From contig SFVI01000004.1 in assembly GCA_004560305.1 (NCBI GenBank), forward strand, positions 1 to 64,000: a stretch of 64,000 bases of DNA, given 5' to 3'. The stretch is from a bacterium (GTDB lineage Bacteria > Bacillota > Clostridia > Oscillospirales > Oscillospiraceae). Below, in pieces: positions 58,045-64,000 of this stretch (within the stretch, counting starts at the first letter, position 1; every line of letters begins with the position of its first letter). The notes beneath the pieces were generated by a model. It was not told the origin of the DNA. It did not search any database and saw only the letters and a list, made by a program, of their open reading frames with translations. The position numbers and the translations under genes are program-made.

Positions 58045-58883
58045 AAGAATATCTCAGAAAAAACGGCATCAAGGTAGGCATCATCGTCATTGCCGTGGTG
58101 CTGCTGATCGGCGTGGGCGCTGCTGCCCGGGGCGGGCAGATCAGCTTTTTGCAGAATGTCACCGGGTTTGTGGAAGCGCCTTTGAAGCGGGTGCTCAGCT
58201 CCGCGGTGAATGTATTGGACGGCATCTATGGCTATATCTTTGAGTATGACTCACTGATCGCCGAGAACGAATCCCTCCGGGCCCAGCTGGCCGAGGCCCA
58301 GGAGTCCGCCCGCAACGGCATGGCGGCTTCAGAGGAGAACACCCGCCTGCGCAAGCTGTTGGAGCTGCGGGAGCAGCACACCGACTACGTGCTGGAGAGC
58401 AGCAAGGTGGTGCTCTGGTCCTCCTCCAACTGGTCCTCCGCCTTTACCATCAGCAAAGGCGCCAGCAGCGGCATTGCGCTGGGCGCCCCGGTCATCACCG
58501 AGTATGGCGCGGTGGTGGGCCAGGTCACGGAGCTGGGGGAGAACTGGGCCACCGTCTCCACCCTGATCGACGTGGATATGAGCGTGGGCGCCTTCGTGGG
58601 CGCCGCGGGCAACTCCGGCATGGTGGTGGGTGAATTCGGCCTGATGCGCAAAAACCAGGCCAAGCTGACCTTCCTTGCTGACGGCGCCCAGATCTTTGTG
58701 GGCGACGATGTGCTGACCTCCGGCTCCGGTGGGGCCTTCCCCGCGGGCCTGGTGATCGGCAAGCTGACCGCCGTGCAGACCGAGGCCGGCGGCCAGATCG
58801 AGTATGGCATCGTGGAGCCCCAGTGCGACCTGGACTCCCTGGTGCAGGTGTTTATCATCAAGGATTTTGAAGTGGTGGAATAA
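58041..58883 (+). CDS. mreC: Rod shape-determining protein MreC
   Basis: This 280-residue bitopic membrane protein links MreB filaments to wall synthases. An N-terminal helix (VGIIVIAVVLLIGVGAAARG) is followed by a coiled coil (EYDSLIAENESLRAQLAEAQ) and the beta-barrel MreC domain (GAPVITEYGAVVGQVTELGE; VLTSGSGGAFPAGLVIGKL). The start is TTG, overlapping the maf stop, which implies coupling at reduced strength. mreB itself is not in the window. Confidence 0.95.
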   Translation: MKEYLRKNGIKVGIIVIAVVLLIGVGAAARGGQISFLQNVTGFVEAPLKRVLSSAVNVLDGIYGYIFEYDSLIAENESLRAQLAEAQESARNGMAASEENTRLRKLLELREQHTDYVLESSKVVLWSSSNWSSAFTISKGASSGIALGAPVITEYGAVVGQVTELGENWATVSTLIDVDMSVGAFVGAAGNSGMVVGEFGLMRKNQAKLTFLADGAQIFVGDDVLTSGSGGAFPAGLVIGKLTAVQTEAGGQIEYGIVEPQCDLDSLVQVFIIKDFEVVE

Positions 58884-58886
58884 GCT

Positions 58887-59381
58887 TTGCTGAACTTTTT
58901 TGAAAAGATCAACCTGAAAAAACTGCTGAAATATCTGCTGTTCATGTTCCTGACCCTGATCACCCAGAACACCCTGTTCACCCAGCTGCGGCTGCTTGGG
59001 GTGTGTCCGCTGCTGCTGCCCTCGGTGGCGGTGGCGGTGGGGATGTTTGAGGGGCCGGTGTTCGGCGCCTATTTCAGCCTCATTATGGGCATCTTCGGGG
59101 ACATGGCCTTCAAGGAGCAGGCGGTGCTTTTCACCGCTGTGCTGCCCAGCCTGTCCTTCATCGCCGCCTTCATGGCTCAGTATTTTGTGAATCGCCGGCT
59201 GTTTGCCTACATGGGCATGGCCCTGGCTGCTGCCTTTGCCACTGCCGCGGTGCAGATGCTGCGCACCATGGCCGGGGACAGCTTCAGCTTCTCCATGATC
59301 ACCACCATGGTCATCCAGGCCCTCTGGTCCATGCCTCCCGCGGTGCTGGCCTATTTCCCGCCGGCCAAGTGGATCAAATAG
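58887..59381 (+). CDS. mreD: Rod shape-determining protein MreD
   Basis: This 164-residue protein has five or six hydrophobic helices and partners MreC in the elongasome. The position directly after mreC (three bases between stop and TTG start), topology, and LPSVAVAVGMFEGPVFGAYF support the call; MreD sequences are poorly conserved. TTG start without a strong ribosome binding site, so translation is probably coupled to mreC. Confidence 0.9.
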   Translation: MLNFFEKINLKKLLKYLLFMFLTLITQNTLFTQLRLLGVCPLLLPSVAVAVGMFEGPVFGAYFSLIMGIFGDMAFKEQAVLFTAVLPSLSFIAAFMAQYFVNRRLFAYMGMALAAAFATAAVQMLRTMAGDSFSFSMITTMVIQALWSMPPAVLAYFPPAKWIK

Positions 59382-59415
59382 TTTCGTTACCCTGTGTTTC
59401 TAAAGAGGAAAAGCA

Positions 59416-61521
59416 ATGAACAAGAGACTCATAAAACCTGCCCGGCTGGTGGCCATGGCCGTCATTCTCCTGGTGCTGCTGACGGTGTACCTGGTCTTTC
59501 TCTACAAGCTCCAGATCATCAAAGGCGAGGAGTATTACAACCGCAGCAACGAGATTACTACCACTACCCGGACTGTCACTGCCGCCCGTGGCAATATTCT
59601 GGATCGCTACGGCCGTGTTCTGGTCAGCAACAAAGAGTGTTATAACCTGCAGATCGACACGGACAAGCTCTTCGCCAATGAGGACCCCAACGCCGTTATT
59701 CTGGAGCTGGTGAAAATGGTGCAGGGCTTTGGCGACAGCTATACCGACGATTTGCCTATCAGCACAGAGACGCCCTTTGAATACAACGAGAACATGACCG
59801 CCATCCAGCGCACCATGCTCAACGCCTACTTCAAGCGCCAGGAGCTGGACGAAAACTCCACCGCTGTGGAGCTGATGAGCTATATGCGCACCCGCTATGA
59901 TATCGACAACAGCTATACAGCCGAGGAGATGCGCATCATCGCCGGTGTCCGCTACTCCATCAATGTGCGCTACGCCGTCAACACCGCCGACTACATCTTC
60001 GTGGAGGATGCCAGCATGGAGCTGATCTCCTCCATCATGGAGCAGAAGCTGGCGGGCATTGAGGTGGACCGGGCCTATGTCCGGGAATACTCCACCGAGT
60101 ACGCGGCCCACATCCTGGGTTACACGGGCCTGATGACCCAGGAGGAGTACGAGCGCTATTCCCTGCTGAATTATGCCAATGACGCCATGGTGGGCAAGGA
60201 CGGCATTGAATACGCCTTTGAAAGCTACCTCCACGGTAAGGACGGCGAGGTGAAGGAGACCCGCAACGCCGCCGGCACCATCCTGGCCACAGAATATATT
60301 GTCGAGCCGGAACCCGGCAACCACATCTATCTCACCATTGACAGCGTCCTGCAGGAGCAGACGGAGCGTATCCTGGCCAGCGGTGTGGAGAGTCTGAAAA
60401 AGACCTATGCCCAGGCCCGGGCCGAGGCCGCCGGCCGTGGCGAGCCCTATGACCCGGAGTTCAAGGATGAGATCACCGGTGCCGCCGCCGTGGTGGTGGA
60501 TGTGCGTACCGGGGAACCGCTGGCCATGGCCAGCTGGCCCACCTATGATGTGTCCACCGTGGTGGAAAACTATGCGGAGCTGCTGGAAACCCCCAACGCG
60601 CCCCTGTTTAACCGGGCGCTCATGGGCGCCTACGCCCCCGGCTCCACCTTCAAGCCCTGCACCGCCATCGCTGCCCTGACCAAGGGTATCATCAACACCG
60701 AGTATAAGGTCAAGTGCGAGGGCGTCTTTACCAAGTACGCGGCTGACGGCTATGCCCCTGAATGCTGGATCTGGGCCGAAGGCTATACCCACCCGGAGGA
60801 AAACGTCACCACTGCCATCCGGGACTCCTGCAACTACTTCTTCTATACCATCGGCAACGACCTGGGCGTTGACGATATGGGCGAGTTTGCCCATAACTTC
60901 GGCCTGGGTGTGCCCACCGGCATTGAGCTGGTGGAGACCACCGGCAACATGTCCAACCGGGCCAACCACTCCGACTACACCGGCACCGAGTGGCGTATCG
61001 GTGATACGCTGCAGGCCGCCATCGGCCAGGCCGACAGCGTGTTCTCCCCCATCCAGATGGCTGAATATTGCGCCACCATTGCCAACGGCGGCACCCGCTA
61101 TTCCGCCTCCATCCTCAAGGCCATCCGCAACTATGACTATACCGAGAAGCTCTATGAACGAGAGCCGGAGGTGCTCAGCACGGTGGAGACTGCGGACTAC
61201 AACTGGGCTGCCGTTCACGAAGGCATGTGGCTGGTGCTGAATGACTATATCAATGAGAAGAACGTGCTGGAGTGGTATGACTGCGCCCTGAAGGTAGCCG
61301 GCAAGACCGGTACGGCCCAGAAAGGTGAAAACATCCAGAACGACGGCCTCTTTATGTGCTACGCCCCCTATGACGCCCCGGAAGTGGCCATCTTTGTGGC
61401 GGTGGAGCGAGGCGGCAGCGGCGCCAGCGTCCAGTTTATCGCCCGTCAGATCATGGACGCCTACATCACCATCCGCGGCTACAGCGATACCTCCGAGGAA
61501 GAGATGTGCCTGCTGAAGTAA
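59416..61521 (+). CDS. mrdA: Penicillin-binding protein 2 (elongasome transpeptidase)
   Basis: This 701-residue class B PBP crosslinks peptidoglycan during elongation. An N-terminal anchor (LVAMAVILLVLLTVYLVFLYK) is followed by a dimerisation domain with RGNILDRYGRVLVSN and the transpeptidase domain. Active-site motifs are SxxK in APGSTFKPCTAIA, SxN in RDSCNYFFYTIGN and KTG in VAGKTGTAQKGE. AAGAGGAAAAGCA precedes the ATG, 34 bases after mreD. No rodA is adjacent. Confidence 0.95.
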   Translation: MNKRLIKPARLVAMAVILLVLLTVYLVFLYKLQIIKGEEYYNRSNEITTTTRTVTAARGNILDRYGRVLVSNKECYNLQIDTDKLFANEDPNAVILELVKMVQGFGDSYTDDLPISTETPFEYNENMTAIQRTMLNAYFKRQELDENSTAVELMSYMRTRYDIDNSYTAEEMRIIAGVRYSINVRYAVNTADYIFVEDASMELISSIMEQKLAGIEVDRAYVREYSTEYAAHILGYTGLMTQEEYERYSLLNYANDAMVGKDGIEYAFESYLHGKDGEVKETRNAAGTILATEYIVEPEPGNHIYLTIDSVLQEQTERILASGVESLKKTYAQARAEAAGRGEPYDPEFKDEITGAAAVVVDVRTGEPLAMASWPTYDVSTVVENYAELLETPNAPLFNRALMGAYAPGSTFKPCTAIAALTKGIINTEYKVKCEGVFTKYAADGYAPECWIWAEGYTHPEENVTTAIRDSCNYFFYTIGNDLGVDDMGEFAHNFGLGVPTGIELVETTGNMSNRANHSDYTGTEWRIGDTLQAAIGQADSVFSPIQMAEYCATIANGGTRYSASILKAIRNYDYTEKLYEREPEVLSTVETADYNWAAVHEGMWLVLNDYINEKNVLEWYDCALKVAGKTGTAQKGENIQNDGLFMCYAPYDAPEVAIFVAVERGGSGASVQFIARQIMDAYITIRGYSDTSEEEMCLLK

Positions 61522-61590
61522 GGGGCGGGAGATCGGAAGTATTTACAAATATTTTCCAATTAATTTTCCTTGTTCTGGCAGGAAAAACTA

Positions 61591-61619
61591 TTGCGAATCG
61601 TGAATTTTTTGTTTATAAT
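61591..61619 (+). promoter_or_regulatory. mgsA-like gene promoter
   Basis: TTGCGA (61591-61596), 17 bases, TATAAT (61614-61619), 50 bases before the gene. Confidence 0.65.
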
Positions 61620-61669
61620 GGGGCGAATCGTTTGTTTAGATATAAAAAATGTGAGGATAGGAGTAAAGC

Positions 61670-62074
61670 ATGAACATTGCGTTGATGGCACACGACAGGA
61701 AAAAAGAACTGATGGTTCAGTTCTGCATCGCCTACTGCGGCATTCTTGCCGAACATTCCCTCTGTGCGACCCATGTTACCGGCAAACTGGTCTCTGAGGC
61801 CACAGGTTTGCCCATCACCCTGTATCTCCATGCCGATCAGGGCGGCGCCCAGCAGATCGGCGCACGCATCTCCTTCAATGAGATCGACCTGGTGCTGTTT
61901 TTCTGCGATCCGGCCAACCCCAAGGGCTTTGACGATATCAATAAGATCGAGCGGCTCTGTGACCAGTATCAGATCCCCTTTGCCACCAATGCCGCCACCG
62001 CCGAGGTCCTTGTCCAGGGCCTGCGCCGGGGCGACTTGGATTGGCGCAATATCGTCAACCCCCAGAAGCGGTGA
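61670..62074 (+). CDS. mgsA: Methylglyoxal synthase-like protein, catalytic residues altered
   Basis: This 134-residue protein matches MgsA along its whole length (MNIALMAHDRKKELMVQFCI, GKLVSEATGLPITLYLH, QQIGARISFNEIDLVLFFCDP, IPFATNAATAEVLVQGL). Active-site positions differ from the Bacillus and E. coli enzymes as I recall them. GGDQ(E/Q)IGA reads GGAQQIGA (Ala60 in place of the catalytic Asp), the phosphate loop GTTG reads HVTG, and the PH(D/E)PD motif reads GFDDI (Phe87 in place of His). It may not make methylglyoxal. It could be a ligand-binding paralogue or act on another phosphate. AGGATAGGAG precedes the ATG; a terminator follows. Confidence 0.85.
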   Translation: MNIALMAHDRKKELMVQFCIAYCGILAEHSLCATHVTGKLVSEATGLPITLYLHADQGGAQQIGARISFNEIDLVLFFCDPANPKGFDDINKIERLCDQYQIPFATNAATAEVLVQGLRRGDLDWRNIVNPQKR

Positions 62075-62091
62075 GACCAGCAAAACGCATT

Positions 62092-62121
62092 CGGCGCGGC
62101 CGTGGCCGCGCCGCTTTTTTT
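62092..62121 (+). terminator. Terminator after the mgsA-like gene
   Basis: GGCGCGGCC pairs with GGCCGCGCC around GT, followed by GCTTTTTTT. Confidence 0.9.
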
Positions 62122-62141
62122 GCCGCAGAGCCGCTTTCCTA

Positions 62142-62170
62142 TTGACAAATCCCCAATCCTGGTATACTTA
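62142..62170 (+). promoter_or_regulatory. hisS promoter
   Basis: TTGACA (62142-62147) is followed by TATACT at 15 bases or TACTTA at 17 bases (62165-62170). The leader is only about 40 bases, too short for a T-box. Confidence 0.55.
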
Positions 62171-62210
62171 TAATATTTAGCGATTGTAATATGGAAAGGA
62201 AAAAATACCC

Positions 62211-63566
62211 ATGCCAAAGGTATCACCCCGTACACTTTCCGGCTTTATGGAGCTGCTGCCGGACGCTCAGATGAAGATGGAACGGATGATGGAGGTCCTG
62301 CGCCGGAGCTATGGCGTTTACGGCTTCACCCCGCTGGACACTCCTGTAATCGAATCTGCCCAGGTGCTGCTGGCCAAGGGCGGCGGCGAGACCGAGAAGC
62401 AGATCTACCGCTTCCAGAAGGGGGACAGTGACCTGGCCCTCCGCTTTGACCTGACCGTACCCCTGGCCAAGTATGTGGCCGCCCATTACAGCGAGCTGAC
62501 CTTCCCCTTCCGCCGCTATCAGATCGGCAAAGTCTACCGGGGCGAGCGGGCCCAGCGGGGCCGCTTCCGGGAATTCTATCAGGCGGATATCGACATCATC
62601 GGCGACGGCAAGCTGGATATCATTAACGAGGCGGAGATCCCCGCCATTATCTATAACACCTTCACCAAGCTGGGCATCAGCAAGTTCAGGATCAAGGTGA
62701 ACAACCGCAAGCTGCTCAACGGCTTCTATGCCATGAACGGCATGAGCGAGAAGGCCGGCGACATCATGCGCACCGTGGACAAGCTGGACAAGATAGGCAG
62801 CGAGAAGGTGAAGCTGCTGCTCATCGACGAGGTGAAGATGCTGCCCTGCAAGGCGGAGAACGTGCTGGACTTCATGGCCATCCAGGGCAGCAACGACGAG
62901 GTCATCGCTGCGCTGGAGCGGTTCCGGGGCATGGACGAGACCTTTGACCAGGGCCTGGACGAGCTGAAAACCGTCACCCGGTATCTGGCGGACTTCGGCG
63001 TGCCGGAGAGCAATTTCGCCATCGACCTGACCATCGCCCGGGGCCTGGACTACTACACCGGCACCGTCTATGAGACAGAGATGACCGAGCACCCGGAGAT
63101 CGGCTCCGTCTGCTCCGGCGGCCGCTATGACAACCTGGCCGAATACTATACCGACAAGCAGCTGCCCGGCGTGGGCATCTCCATCGGTCTGACCCGGCTG
63201 TTCTATGTGCTGGGGGAGCAGGGGCTCTTGTCCGATGAGATCGTCACCGCCCCCTGCGACGCCCTGGTGATCCCCATGACCGAGGACCTGGGCTATGCCA
63301 TCGCCGCCGCTACCACTCTGCGTCAGGCCGGCGTCCGCACCCAGCTCTACGGCGAGAAGAAGAAGTTCAAAGCCAAGATGAGCTATGCGGATAAGCTGGC
63401 TATCCCCTTTGTGGTGCTGGTGGGGGAGGACGAGATCAGGGAAGGCGTCCTTTCCGTGAAGGATATGCAGAGCGGCCAGCAGGAGAAGCTGACGCCCGCC
63501 CAGGCGGCGGAGAAGATCGGCGCGGCCATCGCAATGCGCGGCAGCGGCGCCGTTATTAAGGAATAA
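62211..63566 (+). CDS. hisS: Histidyl-tRNA synthetase
   Basis: This 451-residue class II synthetase has motif 1 near PLDTPVIESAQVL, motif 2 FRRYQIGKVYRGERAQRGRFREFYQADIDIIG-like region, the His-binding GLDYYTGTVYE, motif 3 VGISIGLTRLFYV and a C-terminal anticodon-binding domain. GGAAAGGA precedes the ATG. It is followed 24 bases later by aspS, the usual hisS-aspS order. Its substrate tRNA-His gene is at 26261-26337. Confidence 0.97.
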   Translation: MPKVSPRTLSGFMELLPDAQMKMERMMEVLRRSYGVYGFTPLDTPVIESAQVLLAKGGGETEKQIYRFQKGDSDLALRFDLTVPLAKYVAAHYSELTFPFRRYQIGKVYRGERAQRGRFREFYQADIDIIGDGKLDIINEAEIPAIIYNTFTKLGISKFRIKVNNRKLLNGFYAMNGMSEKAGDIMRTVDKLDKIGSEKVKLLLIDEVKMLPCKAENVLDFMAIQGSNDEVIAALERFRGMDETFDQGLDELKTVTRYLADFGVPESNFAIDLTIARGLDYYTGTVYETEMTEHPEIGSVCSGGRYDNLAEYYTDKQLPGVGISIGLTRLFYVLGEQGLLSDEIVTAPCDALVIPMTEDLGYAIAAATTLRQAGVRTQLYGEKKKFKAKMSYADKLAIPFVVLVGEDEIREGVLSVKDMQSGQQEKLTPAQAAEKIGAAIAMRGSGAVIKE

Positions 63567-63590
63567 GCATTTTGGGAAAAGTGAGGAGAT

Positions 63591-64000
63591 ATGAAAATGA
63601 CACAGTCCCGTACCCATACCTGCAATGAGCTCCGGCTGGAGCATGTGGGGCAGAAGGTAAAGATCGTCGGCTGGATGGAGAACGTCCGGGAAGTGGGCAG
63701 CAACTTTGCCTTTGTGGTTGTCCGCGATTTCTACGGTACCACCCAGGTGGTCATTGAGGACGAGACCATGATGGCCATCGTCAAGGGCATCAACAAGGAG
63801 TCCACCATTTCCGTGGAGGGCACCGTGCGGGAGCGGGCCAGCAAGAACCCCAAGCAGGCCACCGGCGACATCGAGGTGGTGCCGGAGAAGATTGAGGTTC
63901 TGGGCAAGTGCCGCTATAACGAGCTGCCCTTTGAGATCAACCGCAGCCGGGAGGCGGACGAGACCCAGCGGCTGAAATACCGCTATCTGGACCTGCGCAA
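63591..64000 (+). CDS. aspS: Aspartyl-tRNA synthetase, 5' part (runs off the window)
   Basis: The first about 136 codons are present and the frame is open at the window edge. The N-terminal anticodon-binding OB fold reads HTCNELRLEHVGQKVKIVGW, then VVVRDFYGTTQVVIE. Next comes the start of the catalytic domain, LPFEINRSREADETQRLKYR, the typical AspRS junction. Two starts are possible, ATG 63591 and ATG 63597; GAGGAG upstream is better spaced for the second. The remainder of the gene lies beyond 64000. Confidence 0.95.
   Translation, partial: MKMTQSRTHTCNELRLEHVGQKVKIVGWMENVREVGSNFAFVVVRDFYGTTQVVIEDETMMAIVKGINKESTISVEGTVRERASKNPKQATGDIEVVPEKIEVLGKCRYNELPFEINRSREADETQRLKYRYLDLR

Noticed and set aside
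62122..62210. A T-box leader before hisS
   Set aside because: The distance between promoter and start is about 40 bases, too short for specifier and antiterminator structures.

Overview
This 64 kb window is a piece of a chromosome from a GC-rich, spore-forming, anaerobic gut-type Firmicute, most like the Oscillospiraceae/Ruminococcaceae of the Clostridia. The pointers are the Firmicute gene orders (spoIIGA-sigE; pyrH-frr-uppS-dxr-rseP-ispG-polC; maf-mreC-mreD-pbp2), a PolC-type replicase, an Rrf2-nifS-nifU iron-sulfur cluster locus, a monomeric [FeFe] hydrogenase, an MEP isoprenoid route, a SpoVB-like flippase, and strongly GC-biased third codon positions. Genus and species cannot be assigned from the sequence alone.

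Layout. 0-3.1 kb: repeat-rich start, then a leftward polar amino acid ABC transporter whose binding-protein gene is separated from the permease gene by a repeat cassette. 3.3-5.5 kb: iscR-nifS-iscU. 5.6-7.5 kb: YtrA-type regulator plus ABC-2 transporter. 7.9-9 kb: orphan sensor kinase. 9.2-10.3 kb: gap. 10.5-13.6 kb: TupA-like ATP-grasp protein, XRE regulator and an FAD oxidoreductase. 13.7-16 kb: SpoVB-like flippase, HU and RqcP. 16.1-18.6 kb: feoA-feoB-small Cys-rich protein under a predicted iron box. 18.7-22.1 kb: XRE/membrane pair, LysR and a divergent PutP. 22.4-25.7 kb: group B [FeFe] hydrogenase with an ECF S-component-like gene, then an aminotransferase. 26.0-26.5 kb: five tRNA genes (Lys, Gln, His, Arg, Gly). 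26.6-32.2 kb: TraX, a tandem flavoprotein, DUF378, and a two-gene unit made of a BaiE-like NTF2-fold protein and a BaiCD/BaiH-like flavoenzyme. 32.4-35.8 kb: mnmA, an HD protein, sigE and spoIIGA. 36-46 kb: translation, isoprenoid and replication operon. 46-52.2 kb: a beta-CASP nuclease, then a surface-oriented group (pseudokinase-lectin receptor, GNAT, membrane-anchored serine hydrolase, orphan binding lipoprotein). 52.2-55.1 kb: DUF2804 and a dnaD/dnaC-like pair. 55.4-64 kb: U32 peptidase, maf-mreC-mreD-pbp2, an mgsA-like gene, hisS and the 5' part of aspS.

The most unusual points are these. (1) A family of intergenic cassettes has related ends (CAGCCTGTCAAAAAAGTCC on the left, TTTTTTGACAGTCT on the right), and each of the three is bracketed by two copies of its host locus's own hairpin, with exact direct repeats of 39 and 31 bp at two loci. 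(2) A two-gene unit resembles the bile-acid 7-alpha-dehydratase BaiE plus a BaiCD/BaiH-type flavoenzyme. Four BaiE active-site residues are present at matching spacing. (3) A membrane protein joins the C-lobe remnant of a protein kinase to an external C-type lectin domain. (4) A methylglyoxal synthase homologue has lost its catalytic Asp and His. (5) Near the tRNA cluster, inverted and direct copies of a tRNA-Lys 3' end form a perfect 35-bp inverted repeat with the real gene. (6) In the polC operon, an AlkD-like gene occupies the place where cdsA usually lies.

In the evidence text, motifs, spacing and hairpins were read directly from the sequence. Functions rest on family knowledge recalled without a database search.
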